Of a stretch of 64,000 bases of DNA, positions 37,040-46,279 are shown piece by piece. The notes beneath the pieces were generated by a model. That model was not told the origin of the DNA, ran no database searches, and saw nothing but the letters and a program-made list of their open reading frames with translations. Position 1 is the first letter of the stretch, and each line of letters starts with the position of its first letter. Source of the DNA: Rhodopseudomonas palustris (GTDB taxonomy: Bacteria; Pseudomonadota; Alphaproteobacteria; Rhizobiales; Xanthobacteraceae); NCBI RefSeq assembly GCF_013415845.1, contig NZ_CP058907.1:4340001-4404000 (forward strand), read 5' to 3'. The translations under genes were made by a program, and so were the position numbers.

Positions 37040-40000
37040 ATGGCGAACAATCCTAAGAAGATCAAAGATCCGACCGAAGTCGCGCTGTCGGCGATTCAGG
37101 AAGCCCTGAATATCCCCGATGCGCCTCCGGCCGGTGACGATCAGGCCGCCGGGCCAAAGGAAAGTGTGCCAAATTCGGACAACCCCGAGCCCAGCTTCTC
37201 CGAACTGACGGAGCTGGCCGGGGAGCCGCGGATCACGCCGCCGGCACCGAGCTTCGAGCCGGCCGCCGAGCGCAGCTTCGCCAGCCGCCCCGCCAACGAC
37301 GACCGCGAAACCATCGGCCAGTTGCTGCAGTCGCTGCAGAAGGGCCGCACCACCCGTAACGTCTATACGCTCGCCACCATTTTCGCCGGCGTCTGGGTGT
37401 TCGGCGGCATCATTCTGACCGTCAGCTTCCTGCCCGCCCTGCAGGCGCTGGTCGGCCAGGGCAGCGGCGGAACGTTGGCGCTCGCCGGTCTCGCTGCGCT
37501 GTTCTTCGCGCCGGTGATGCTGTTCTATTTCCTCGCCAGCCTCGCCTGGCGCGGCCAGGAACTGCGGATGATCGCGCAGTCGATGGCGCAGGTTGCGATC
37601 CGCTTTTCCGAACCCGAAATCGCCGCGAGCGACTCGGTGGTGACCGTCGGTCAGGCGATCCGCCGCGAGGTCGCCGCGATGGGCGACGGCGTCGAGCGCG
37701 CGATCGCGCGCGCCAGCGAGCTTGAAGCCCTGGTCGCCAACGAAGTGTCGGCGCTGGAGCGCGCCTATTCGGACAACGAAGTGCGCATTCGCGCGCTGCT
37801 GCAGGACATCGCGCATCAGCGCGACAACCTGGTCGGTCAGGCCGAGCAGGTCCGCAGCGCCATTTCCGGCGTGCAGATCGACCTCCGCCACGATATCGCG
37901 CTGATCTCGGACGCGATCGCCAGCCGCGTCGACGAAGTCGCCAAAAGCATCACCAGCGCGCTGGAAGAGCGCGGCGCCCACATCACCAGCGCCCTCGGCC
38001 ACGCCGGCGACAACATGATTCTCGCGCTCGGTGAGCGCGGCGGCGAATTGCTCGATCGCCTCGAAGAGGCCAGCTCAGAGACGACCCGCGCGGTGCTCGA
38101 TGCCAGCGAGCGGCTGACCACCAGCCTCAACTTCAAAACCGGCCATGTGCATGCCGAGTTCGTCGAACTGGCCGATCGCGTCCACGACATGATGAACGAG
38201 CGGCTCGACCGTATCACCACCGATTTCGAGCAGCGGTCTTCGACCATCATCGACGGCATTTCGGAGCGCACCGAGCAGGTGCAGGATTCGCTGAAGAACT
38301 CCGGCGACTCGCTGCTGCTCGAACTCGAGCTACGCAGCACCGATCTGGTCAACAAGATCGACGACGCCGGCCATCGCCTTGCCGATCAGATCCTGACCAG
38401 CGGCGACAAGGCGAGCGAAGCGCTCGACGTCACCGTCAACACGCTGGTCGCCAAGGTCGTGAGCCAGACCGAAGCGACCCACGACACGCTCAGCATCCAG
38501 ATGAGCGCTTTCGACGACCTGGTGAAGCTGCAGGGCACTGAGCTCGCCGAGAAGTTCGCGCGCGACAGCGGCACGCTCGGCGCGCTGATCACCCGCCACA
38601 TCTCCGAATTCGACCGCACAGTGAAGACGTTCGGCGGCGAGATCGTCGAGCGGATGGGCCAGCGCACCCAGGACATCAACGAGACCCTGAAGACCTACGT
38701 CGACAATTTCGATCAGCGCGTCGCCACCGGCTCGGGCGAAATCACCGCGCGGCTGGACGACCGTCTGCATCAGTTCGAAAGCCTGTTCGACACCCGCGTC
38801 GGCAGCCTCGACGGCGCGATCGACAACCGCCTCAAAGCGCTCGACGACACCGTCGGAAATCATCTCAACTCGCTCGAACGCATCCTCGACACCCGCACCG
38901 AAGCCGTCACCGGCAACATCGACGGCCGGATCGAGAAGCTCGCCTCGACGCTGTCGACCGGCGCCGCCAACGCGGTGGAAGCGATCGACTCGCGGATCGT
39001 GCAACTCAACACCACGTTGTCGACCGGCACCTCGAGCGCGGCGGACATCATCGACGGCCGCATCGCGACACTGACCACGACGCTGTCGACCGGCGCCGCG
39101 AACGCCGTCGAAGTGATCGACGACCGCATCACCACGCTCACCACCACGCTGTCGACCGGTACCGTGCAGGCGATCGAAGCGATCGACTCCCGGCTCACCC
39201 ACCTCACCCACTCACTCACTGACGGCACCGCGCAGGCGATCGACGCGATCGACCGCCGCATCGGCGCGGTCACCGAGACCATCGACAGCCGCACCGCCAA
39301 TCTCAGCACAACCGTCAGCGCACGCTTCCAGGAGATCCACGACGGCCTGGAAAACCGCGTCACTGCGGTCATCAACGACGTCGACCTCCGCGTGTCGCAG
39401 TTCGAGGATCTGCTCGGCTCGCGCATCGAAGCAGTCGCCGGCCGGTTCGAGAGCAGTGGCCGCGAGGCCAGCGAGATGCTGATGACGCGTGCCGAAGAGC
39501 TGTCGCAGGGCATCAAGACCAACGTCGCTGACGCCGAACGCACCCTCACCCACCTGGTGGTCAGCACCAGCGACACCATCCGCAGCAGCACTCAGTCGGC
39601 GCGGGAATCGATGCTGTCGGTGTCGAACGATGTCGGCGCCCAGCTGCAGGTCACCTCGGCGGAGATCGAACGCGCACTCACCACGGTCGGCACCACCGCG
39701 GCTGCCACCGTCGTGTCGAGCGCGACCGAGGCTCAGGCCAAGCTGACCATGGTGTCGAGCGAAGCCGTGATGCAGTTCCGCTCGCTGTCGGACGACATCG
39801 AACGCACGCTGTCGGCCGCCGGCACTGCCACCGTCGCCACCGTGCTGGCCGGGGCCCGCGAGGCTCAGACCACGCTGGTCGCGACCTCCACCGACGTCAC
39901 CACCCAGGTTAAGTCGCTGGCGTCCGACATCGAGCGCACCCTCAGCGAAGTCGGCGGCCATGCGGCTGCGTCGCTGCTCGGCAGTGCCCGCGAGGCCCAG

Positions 40001-43000
40001 ACCACGCTGACCTCGACCTCGACCGAAGTCGCCACTCAGGTGAAATCGCTCGCCTCGGAGATCGAGCGCAGCCTGACCGAGGCCGGCGGCAGCACCGCCG
40101 CGTCGGTGCTGAGCAGCGCCCGCGAGGCTCAGAACGCCCTCACCACCACGTCCGCCGACGTCGCCAATCAGGTGAAGTCGCTCGCCGTCGACATCGAACG
40201 CACCCTCACCGGCGCCGGCGACACCACCTCGGCCTCAGTGCTGGCGAGCGCCCGCGAAGCTCACGCCACGCTGGTGTCGGCATCGTCCGAAGTCACCGGC
40301 CAGATCCGCTCGCTGTCGACCGACATCGAACGCACGCTGTATGCGGCCGGCAACGCCACCGCCGAAGCCGTGCTCAGCGGAGCCCGGTCGGCGCAGTCCA
40401 CCCTGGTCTCTGCCTCGGAAGAAGCCTCCGACAAGGTCAAGTCGCTCAGCGCCGACATCCAGCGCACGCTGGTCGAGGCGTCGTCGGAAGCTGCCAACCA
40501 AGTCACGACCCTCACCGCCGACGTCGAACGCCGGCTGTCCGCCTCCGGCACCAACACGATCGAGACCATCGTGGCTGGTGCGCGTGAAGCGCAGAACACC
40601 CTGGTGGCGACCTCGACCGAAGCCGCCAACCAGGTGAAGTCGCTGGCCAGCGACATCGAACGCACGCTGACCGCCGCCGGCAGCGCAACCGCCGGCACGC
40701 TGCTGGCAAGTGCGCGCGAGGTCCAAACCACCCTGGTGTCGACTTCGACCGAGTCGGCCGATCAGGTCCGGTCGATCGCCGCCGATGTCGAGCGCACGCT
40801 GGTGGCCGCCGGCCGCAGCACCGCCGACTCGATCCTGTCGAGTGCCCGCGAGGCGCAGACCTCGCTGGCCACCGCGTCGGGCGAAGCCGCCAACCACGTC
40901 AAGTCGCTGGCGATCGATGTCGAGCGCACGCTGACCAGCGTCGGTGCCGCGACCGCCTCGACCATCCTCGACAGCGCCCGCCAGGTGCAGTCGACGCTGA
41001 CCACCAGCTCGGTCGATGCCGCCGGCCAGATCAAGGCGCTCTCTGCCGAGATCGAGCAGACGCTGTCGGCTGTGACCGCCAACACCACCGACCACATCCA
41101 GGTCAGTGCCTCGGCGGCCCAGGCCACCTTGGTGGCGATGTCCAACGAGGTCAGCGCCAAGATCAAGTCGACCTCGGCCGACGTCGAGCGTTCGGTGTTC
41201 GCAGCCAGCGGCAGCTTCGGCTCGACGATCACCGCCAAGAGCGAGGAGATCGTCGGCTACGTGCAGCAGCAGGCCGAGCGGCTGTCGCAGATCATCGACG
41301 GCAAGCGCGGCGTGCTGGTCGAAGCCATCGCCGGCAAGACCAACCAGCTCACCGTCGAGATCGACCGCGTCACCAGCGATGCGCTGACCGCCATCGAGTC
41401 TCGCGGCAAGACCTTCTCGAACTCGATCCTGACCAACGGCACCGAGGTCGCCCGCTCGATCACCGGCGCCGGCGATCTGGCCACCAACGCGATCAACAAA
41501 TCGCTCAAGGACCTCGACCTCGCGTCGCGGTCGGCGATCGAACAGTCGCGGCAGGTCTCGATCACCGCGGTCACCGAGATGCAGGAGACCAGCAAGATCC
41601 TGCGCACCGACACGGTGGCGCTGTTCGAGCGGCTGCGTGAAGGCAACATCCTGCTGCAGGAAGTGCTCACCGGCGCCCACGAGAACCTCAACTCGCTGGA
41701 GCGCGCGCTGGTCACACGCGTGGCCGACTTCGTGACCACCATGAACGAGGTCAACGCCCGCAGCGGTGCCGCGACCCAGACGCTGGAAGACCAGCTCACC
41801 GGCTTCCACACCAAGACCGCTCGCGCGCTGGAAGATCTCGGGGCGCTGTCGGCGCAGTTCGAAGCGCACGGCCACGCATTGGCCGAGGCTGCCGACCTGC
41901 TCGAGCACAGCAACCGCCAGGCCTCGACCTCGGTCAGCGATCGCAAGGAAGCGCTGGAATCGCTGGTCACCACCCTCGATCTGCGCACCGCCGATCTCGA
42001 CCAGCGGCTTGGCCGGTTCACCAGCCTGCTGGATGAATCGCTCGCCGCCGCCGAGGAGCGCGCCCGCGACGTCGCGCGGATCGTCGCCGAAACCGCCGGT
42101 GCCGGCTCTGCCAGCATCACGCAGCAGTTCGAAGCAGTGCGCAGCGCGGCCGAACAGGAGCGCCGTCTCACCGTCGAGGCGATGCATCAGGTGTACAAGC
42201 AGGGCACCCAGGAAGCCGACGCGCTGTTCAAGCAATCGGCCGATCGCTTCACCTCGATCGTCCAGGGCATCAAGCAGATGGCCGCCGAGATGCAGCACGA
42301 GCTCGAATCCACCCGCGAGGAGCTGCGCCGCGGCGTGCTCGAAATCCCGCAGGAGGCTGCCGAGAGCACCGCGCAGATGCGCAAGGTGATCGTCGACCAG
42401 ATCGAGGCGCTCGCCGAGCTCAATCGCATCGTCGCCCGCCACGGCCGCGGCATGGACGTGGTGACGCCGAGCCGCGCCGCCACGGTGACCACCCGCGAGG
42501 AAGAGCCGGTGCTGGCCGCCGCCAGCGTCGGACGTGCCGAAACGGTCGCCGCCCGCCCGGCCCCGCGCAGCCGGGAATCCAGCGCCGCGACGCTGCCGCC
42601 GCCGGACCTCGGCATGCCGGCCGGCCCGCGCCGCACCGAAGCGCCGCCGGTCGCGCCCAGCAATGCCGACCAGGGCCGTGACGGCTGGCTGTCGGAGCTG
42701 CTGAACCGCGCCGACACCAGCGCCGAACGCGAGCCGCCGCGCGGCCGCGCCGCCCAGCAGGCCCAGGCTGCGATGAGCGGCAATCCGCTGGAGTCGCTGT
42801 CGCTCGACATCGGCCGGCTGATGGACCGCAACCTCGCGCTGGAAATGTGGGAGCGCTATCAGCGCGGTGAGGCGAAGTCCTTCACCAAGCGGCTGTACAC
42901 GCCGGCCGGCCAGAAGGCGTTCGACGAAGTCGCCCGCAAGTATCGCAGCGAGCGCAGCTTCAAGCAGACCGTCGACCGCTATATCGCCGAGTTCGAGCGC

Positions 43001-43117
43001 CTGCTCGACGAGGTCGCCCGCGACGAGAACGCCCCGCAAGCCCTGCGCGGCCACCTCTCGTCCGAGACCGGGCTGGTCTACACCTTGCTCGCTCACGCGG
43101 CCGGACGGCTGGGCTGA
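37040..43117 (+). CDS. gpr: Giant apolipoprotein-like coiled-coil protein, Growth-Pole-Ring (GPR/RgsE) type
   Basis: 2025 residues. A Pro/Glu-rich cytoplasmic N-terminus (1-105), two transmembrane helices (about 110-135 and 143-165), then about 1750 residues of helical coiled coil and a conserved globular end (about 1915-2025, PLESLSLDIGRLMDRNLALE ... LLAHAAGRLG). Within the coil are five exact 22-residue repeats (630-739) and a run of 44-residue repeats (869-1374) with one half-unit. Agrobacterium GPR (about 2100 residues, apolipoprotein A-like, polar ring needed for unipolar growth) and Sinorhizobium RgsE have this layout as I recall. ATG at 37040. A perfect terminator follows. Preceded by CtrA-type half-sites. 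Confidence 0.82.
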   Translation: MANNPKKIKDPTEVALSAIQEALNIPDAPPAGDDQAAGPKESVPNSDNPEPSFSELTELAGEPRITPPAPSFEPAAERSFASRPANDDRETIGQLLQSLQKGRTTRNVYTLATIFAGVWVFGGIILTVSFLPALQALVGQGSGGTLALAGLAALFFAPVMLFYFLASLAWRGQELRMIAQSMAQVAIRFSEPEIAASDSVVTVGQAIRREVAAMGDGVERAIARASELEALVANEVSALERAYSDNEVRIRALLQDIAHQRDNLVGQAEQVRSAISGVQIDLRHDIALISDAIASRVDEVAKSITSALEERGAHITSALGHAGDNMILALGERGGELLDRLEEASSETTRAVLDASERLTTSLNFKTGHVHAEFVELADRVHDMMNERLDRITTDFEQRSSTIIDGISERTEQVQDSLKNSGDSLLLELELRSTDLVNKIDDAGHRLADQILTSGDKASEALDVTVNTLVAKVVSQTEATHDTLSIQMSAFDDLVKLQGTELAEKFARDSGTLGALITRHISEFDRTVKTFGGEIVERMGQRTQDINETLKTYVDNFDQRVATGSGEITARLDDRLHQFESLFDTRVGSLDGAIDNRLKALDDTVGNHLNSLERILDTRTEAVTGNIDGRIEKLASTLSTGAANAVEAIDSRIVQLNTTLSTGTSSAADIIDGRIATLTTTLSTGAANAVEVIDDRITTLTTTLSTGTVQAIEAIDSRLTHLTHSLTDGTAQAIDAIDRRIGAVTETIDSRTANLSTTVSARFQEIHDGLENRVTAVINDVDLRVSQFEDLLGSRIEAVAGRFESSGREASEMLMTRAEELSQGIKTNVADAERTLTHLVVSTSDTIRSSTQSARESMLSVSNDVGAQLQVTSAEIERALTTVGTTAAATVVSSATEAQAKLTMVSSEAVMQFRSLSDDIERTLSAAGTATVATVLAGAREAQTTLVATSTDVTTQVKSLASDIERTLSEVGGHAAASLLGSAREAQTTLTSTSTEVATQVKSLASEIERSLTEAGGSTAASVLSSAREAQNALTTTSADVANQVKSLAVDIERTLTGAGDTTSASVLASAREAHATLVSASSEVTGQIRSLSTDIERTLYAAGNATAEAVLSGARSAQSTLVSASEEASDKVKSLSADIQRTLVEASSEAANQVTTLTADVERRLSASGTNTIETIVAGAREAQNTLVATSTEAANQVKSLASDIERTLTAAGSATAGTLLASAREVQTTLVSTSTESADQVRSIAADVERTLVAAGRSTADSILSSAREAQTSLATASGEAANHVKSLAIDVERTLTSVGAATASTILDSARQVQSTLTTSSVDAAGQIKALSAEIEQTLSAVTANTTDHIQVSASAAQATLVAMSNEVSAKIKSTSADVERSVFAASGSFGSTITAKSEEIVGYVQQQAERLSQIIDGKRGVLVEAIAGKTNQLTVEIDRVTSDALTAIESRGKTFSNSILTNGTEVARSITGAGDLATNAINKSLKDLDLASRSAIEQSRQVSITAVTEMQETSKILRTDTVALFERLREGNILLQEVLTGAHENLNSLERALVTRVADFVTTMNEVNARSGAATQTLEDQLTGFHTKTARALEDLGALSAQFEAHGHALAEAADLLEHSNRQASTSVSDRKEALESLVTTLDLRTADLDQRLGRFTSLLDESLAAAEERARDVARIVAETAGAGSASITQQFEAVRSAAEQERRLTVEAMHQVYKQGTQEADALFKQSADRFTSIVQGIKQMAAEMQHELESTREELRRGVLEIPQEAAESTAQMRKVIVDQIEALAELNRIVARHGRGMDVVTPSRAATVTTREEEPVLAAASVGRAETVAARPAPRSRESSAATLPPPDLGMPAGPRRTEAPPVAPSNADQGRDGWLSELLNRADTSAEREPPRGRAAQQAQAAMSGNPLESLSLDIGRLMDRNLALEMWERYQRGEAKSFTKRLYTPAGQKAFDEVARKYRSERSFKQTVDRYIAEFERLLDEVARDENAPQALRGHLSSETGLVYTLLAHAAGRLG
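38927..39256 (+). repeat. Five 66-bp (22-aa) tandem repeats in the GPR-like gene
   Basis: Residues 630-739 consist of five consecutive 22-residue units with the pattern R-I/L-x3-L-x3-L-S/T-x-G-x-A-x4-D, e.g. RIATLTTTLSTGAANAVE followed by VIDD. Twenty-two residues is two 11-residue helical turns, as in apolipoprotein helices. Confidence 0.85.
39644..41161 (+). repeat. Array of 132-bp (44-aa) repeats with one half-unit
   Basis: Residues 869-1374 hold eleven units of 44 residues and one of 22 (506 residues). The unit starts V-K-S-L-x-x-D-I-E-R-T-L and contains SAREAQ near position 26-31. The short unit (VKSLSADIQRTLVEASSEAA then NQ) keeps register by losing exactly half a unit. Confidence 0.85.
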
Positions 43118-43157
43118 TCCGTCGGCCTCGCGGCGCGGCAGGTAGCGATAACGATCC

Positions 43158-43185
43158 AAGCGGAGGCCTTGCGCCTCCGCTTTTT
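43158..43185 (+). terminator. Intrinsic terminator of the GPR-like gene
   Basis: AAGCGGAGGC / GCCTCCGCTT perfect 10-bp stem, 5-base loop, followed by TTTTTC. It lies 40 bases after the stop. Confidence 0.92.
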
Positions 43186-43420
43186 CATTGCCCGATGCAA
43201 ACAGCCCCCCGGGAGCAAACTGATCCCAGTTAAGCGCCCCGCAAAGGTGGCCGGCCGTCGCTACATCAGATTACCAGACGGCAGGTTTTTCCCGGCACGC
43301 ACTCACGCGCCAGAAACCACGGCAGAATCTTTACCGCTCTGCAGGCGGATATCGGTCGATCTCAAGTATCGCTTCTCGCACGGCGATCGCTTAGTTTGTC
43401 TCGCAAAGTAATAGATCGAC

Positions 43421-43453
43421 TCACCTCGGCACCACCACCCTCAGCCGAGGTGA
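43421..43453. repeat. Perfect 10-bp inverted repeat before the amidase gene
   Basis: TCACCTCGGC and GCCGAGGTGA flank a 13-base loop (ACCACCACC-rich), 88 bases before the amidase start. No T-run follows, so it is either a regulator site or an mRNA leader stem. Confidence 0.55.
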
Positions 43454-43541
43454 CCAAGCGACCCGCAGCATTCCCCGGTCGCTCGACATCGACGCGTTCG
43501 TCCGTTTCGGCGTTCTGTTGTTGATTTCTCAGAGGCCACCG

Positions 43542-45026
43542 ATGCCCTGCTCCCGCCGCTTCATCCTGAAATCGACCGCCGCCTGTGTGGTCGCCTCCGC
43601 AATTCCCGGTTTCGCGAATAAGGCTACCGCTGCACCGGATCTCGCCCGGCTCGACGCGCTGGCCCAGGCCGAACTCGTCCGCAAACGCGAAGTCAGCGCA
43701 CTCGAACTGGTCGACGCCGCCATCCACCGCATCGATCAGGTCAATCCGAAGCTCAACGCGATGGTAACCGCGATGTTCGACCGGGCGCGCAAGGCGGCCC
43801 GCAAGCCGCTGCCCAACGGTCCATTTGCCGGCGTGCCCAGCCTCGCGAAAGACGTCAACGACTACAAAGGCGTTCGCACCACCTTCGGCTCCCGCCTGTT
43901 CGCCGACAACATCTCGACCAAGACCGAGCCGCTGCTGGCCGCCTATGACCGCGCCGGCATCATCTTCGTCGGCAAGAGCAACACGCCGGAATATGGCTTC
44001 CTGCCGACCACCGAGCCTTTGCTGCTGGGGCCCTGCCGTAACCCCTGGAATACCGAGCATTCGACCGGCGGCTCATCCGGCGGCGCCGCAGCGGCCGTTG
44101 CTGCCGGCATGGTGCCGTTCGCGCACGCCAACGACATCGGCGGTTCGATCCGTATTCCGGCGTCGTGCTGCGGCGTTTTCGGTCTCAAGCCGAGCTTCGG
44201 CCGAATCGACCTCGGCTATGCCGACGTTTCGGGCGTGATGGTGGCCGATCACATGGAGACGCGCAGCGTGCGCGACAGCGCCATGGCGTTGTCGATCACC
44301 GAAGCCACCGGCCGCAAGGCGGCCTTCGCGCCGATCGGCTACGTTTCCGGCCCCGGCGGCAAGAAGCTGAAGATCGCGCTGACGATGGACAACGCCCTCG
44401 GGGCGGCGCCGGCAGCCGACGTCAAAGCGGCGATCGAGCGTAGCGCGAAGCTCTGCGCCGATCTCGGCCACGAGGTTATCCCGGCCGCGCATCCGCTGGC
44501 CGGCGATCACCAGATCATCGAAGCCTACATCGCTCTGTTCGCCACCGACGCGGCAGCCCTGGTCAAACTCGCCAGGAAGCGCGGGTTTGATCCTTCATCT
44601 GTGCTGGAGCCGTGGACGCTCGGCAACGCCGCCGTCTTTGAGAAGCTGCCGAAGGACGCGGTGCAGAAGGCGCTCGCCTATCGGCTGGAGATCGTCCGCC
44701 GACTCGATGCGTTCTTCGCCAAATACGATGCATGGCTCACCCCGGTGGTCGATCGCGCGCCGCCGAAACTTGGCGAACTCGCGCCCACCATCCCCTACGC
44801 GACATTGCGCGAGCGCTCGCTTGCCTACGCGTCCTACACGGCTCTGCATAACTTCGCCGGCACACCGGCGATGTCAGTGCCGTTGTTCTGGAATGATGCC
44901 GGCCTGCCGATCGGCAGCCAGTTCTCCGCCGCGCGCGGCGGCGAGAAGACCCTGCTGGAACTGGCGTATCAACTTGAGGCGGCGCAGCCCTGGGCCGCCA
45001 AATATCCGCCGGTGTTCGCCGGATAA
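43542..45026 (+). CDS. Exported amidase (amidase-signature family)
   Basis: 494 residues. The N-terminus SRRFILKSTAACVVASAI has the twin-arginine RRFILK pattern, so export by Tat in folded form is likely. The catalytic Lys is at about 103 (SLAKD), the cis-Ser at 178 in GGSSGG and the nucleophile Ser202 in NDIGGSIRIP, all intact. Family members hydrolyse amides, from simple aryl and aliphatic amides to peptide-like ones; substrate not readable. ATG at 43542 is preferred because the Tat motif then begins at residue 4; an upstream in-frame ATG adds 8 residues. Separate transcription unit. Confidence 0.9.
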   Translation: MPCSRRFILKSTAACVVASAIPGFANKATAAPDLARLDALAQAELVRKREVSALELVDAAIHRIDQVNPKLNAMVTAMFDRARKAARKPLPNGPFAGVPSLAKDVNDYKGVRTTFGSRLFADNISTKTEPLLAAYDRAGIIFVGKSNTPEYGFLPTTEPLLLGPCRNPWNTEHSTGGSSGGAAAAVAAGMVPFAHANDIGGSIRIPASCCGVFGLKPSFGRIDLGYADVSGVMVADHMETRSVRDSAMALSITEATGRKAAFAPIGYVSGPGGKKLKIALTMDNALGAAPAADVKAAIERSAKLCADLGHEVIPAAHPLAGDHQIIEAYIALFATDAAALVKLARKRGFDPSSVLEPWTLGNAAVFEKLPKDAVQKALAYRLEIVRRLDAFFAKYDAWLTPVVDRAPPKLGELAPTIPYATLRERSLAYASYTALHNFAGTPAMSVPLFWNDAGLPIGSQFSAARGGEKTLLELAYQLEAAQPWAAKYPPVFAG

Positions 45027-45163
45027 TTGCTTTCTGAATCTACTGCTGCGGCCGGTGTCGCTGCTCGACGCGGGCTGTGGCAAATGCTGCTCGGATGAGC
45101 GCAACAAAAGCCAGGACTTGCGTCAGGAACGGCTTACCCGGACGCAACTGCGCTCGTCCGCGC

Positions 45164-45169
45164 TATAAT
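45164..45169 (+). promoter_or_regulatory. TATAAT box upstream of the NYN gene
   Basis: A perfect TATAAT lies about 100 bases before the NYN-LOTUS start. No good -35 hexamer is at 16-18 bases (the region reads ACGCAA-like), so the promoter is only suggested. Confidence 0.3.
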
Positions 45170-45270
45170 TTGGTTTTCGTTGGGCCTTTGATGAAACTGG
45201 CCGATTCCACTATCTCGTCTCACATCAAGACGCCCTTCAGCTTCTGGGCCACCTCAATCTAGGACGCACC

Positions 45271-46074
45271 ATGCCTTCCGAACACCGCTCACCTCGCCTT
45301 GCCGTTCTGATCGATGCCGACAACGCGTCCGCAAAGATCGCGGACGGACTGTTCGAGGAGATCGCGAAGATCGGTGAAGCCAGCGTTCGCCGGATTTACG
45401 GCGACTTCTCCACCCCGCGCTCGAAGGGCTGGGCCGATATTCTGGCGAAACACGCCATCATCCCGCAGCAGCAGTTCGCCTACACCACCGGCAAGAACGC
45501 GTCCGACATCACGCTGGTGATCGACGCGATGGACCTGCTTCACAGCGGACGCTTCGAAGGGTTCTGCCTGGTCTCGTCTGACAGCGACTTCACCCGCCTC
45601 GCCTCCCGGATTCGCGAGCAAGGCGTCGACGTGTTCGGCTTCGGCGAACAGAAAACCCCGGAGAGTTTCCGGCAGGCATGCCGGCGCTTCGTCTACACCG
45701 AGAACTTGATCGCCGGAGCGACCGACAGCAAAGGCACTGCGTCACCTGCGAAACCGCTTCAACCGCCGAGCGCCGCCACGCCGATCATCGAGCGGGTGAT
45801 CAAGCAGATGGAAAGCGAAGACGGCTGGGTGTCGCTCGGCGAAGTCGGCAAGCATCTTTCCAATCTGGCCTCCGACTTCGATCCGAGAACCTTCGGCTTC
45901 CGCAAGCTGAGCGACCTGGTGCGAAAGACCAACGCGTTCGAGTTGGAGCAGCAGAACGGCCACTCGATGCGGATTCGGCTGAAGCCGACCGGTGCACCGG
46001 CCGCCAAGACGACGTCTCCGAGGAAGCGTCCGGCGAGACAGGAGACGCGCCGCACCGGCGGTGTGGCGTCCTGA
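45271..46074 (+). CDS. NYN-domain ribonuclease-like protein with OST-HTH/LOTUS domain
   Basis: 267 residues. N-terminal NYN/PIN-like nuclease fold: LAVLIDADN, GKNASDITLVIDAMDLL and CLVSSDSDFTRLASRIRE give the cluster of acidic residues that binds metal. Residues about 165-235 (PIIERVIKQMESEDGWVSLG, then RTFGFRKLSDLV) form a winged LOTUS/OST-HTH domain, which binds RNA. The tail is basic (KRPARQETRR). A cytoplasmic RNA-processing role is known for the fold, not shown for this gene. Monocistronic; convergent with the MCE operon. Confidence 0.88.
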   Translation: MPSEHRSPRLAVLIDADNASAKIADGLFEEIAKIGEASVRRIYGDFSTPRSKGWADILAKHAIIPQQQFAYTTGKNASDITLVIDAMDLLHSGRFEGFCLVSSDSDFTRLASRIREQGVDVFGFGEQKTPESFRQACRRFVYTENLIAGATDSKGTASPAKPLQPPSAATPIIERVIKQMESEDGWVSLGEVGKHLSNLASDFDPRTFGFRKLSDLVRKTNAFELEQQNGHSMRIRLKPTGAPAAKTTSPRKRPARQETRRTGGVAS

Positions 46075-46136
46075 CCGTCCAGCGCGACGATCACAGATCA
46101 GCTCGGGCGCAGGTCTTGGTCCCAGCAAGCGTCGGC

Positions 46137-46158
46137 CGGCCGCGAGAAGCGGCGGCCG
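46137..46158. terminator. Hairpin between the NYN gene and mlaD
   Basis: CGGCCGC / GCGGCCG with an 8-base loop, about 65 bases after the NYN stop and 120 after the mlaD stop on the opposite strand. No strong T-run; weak terminator at best. Confidence 0.4.
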
Positions 46159-46279
46159 CGACTTGAGACGTCAGCGACGGCCCGGATCCGAGCCCAAACT
46201 ATTCACTCTCGTCATCGCAGGCTTATCCCGGCAGACGGCTTCCCTGGCCGATCGCAGGGGATCTTCCCGAACGCCCTTA

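Larger units (their letters stand above)
43118..43541. other. 424-base intergenic region after the giant gene
   Basis: Contains the strong terminator at 43158-43185 and the inverted repeat at 43421-43453. The short frame of about 80 codons at 43169 overlaps the terminator and is not credited. No promoter is obvious for the downstream amidase. Confidence 0.5.

Noticed and set aside
39644..41161. Regular DNA repeats considered as a CRISPR array
   Set aside because: The repeats are coding, diverged, 132 bp long without spacers.
40235..43159. 974-codon open frame antisense to the GPR-like gene
   Set aside because: It mirrors the codon structure of the repeat-rich gene (Ala/Gly/Arg-rich translation, no domain) and lies fully inside a recognised protein; high third-position GC leaves antisense frames open.
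43169..43411. 80-codon open frame after the GPR-like gene
   Set aside because: Its start lies inside the intrinsic terminator and the translation has no recognisable feature.
45077..45262. 61-codon open frame before the NYN gene
   Set aside because: No ribosome site, odd composition and a TATAAT box within it.
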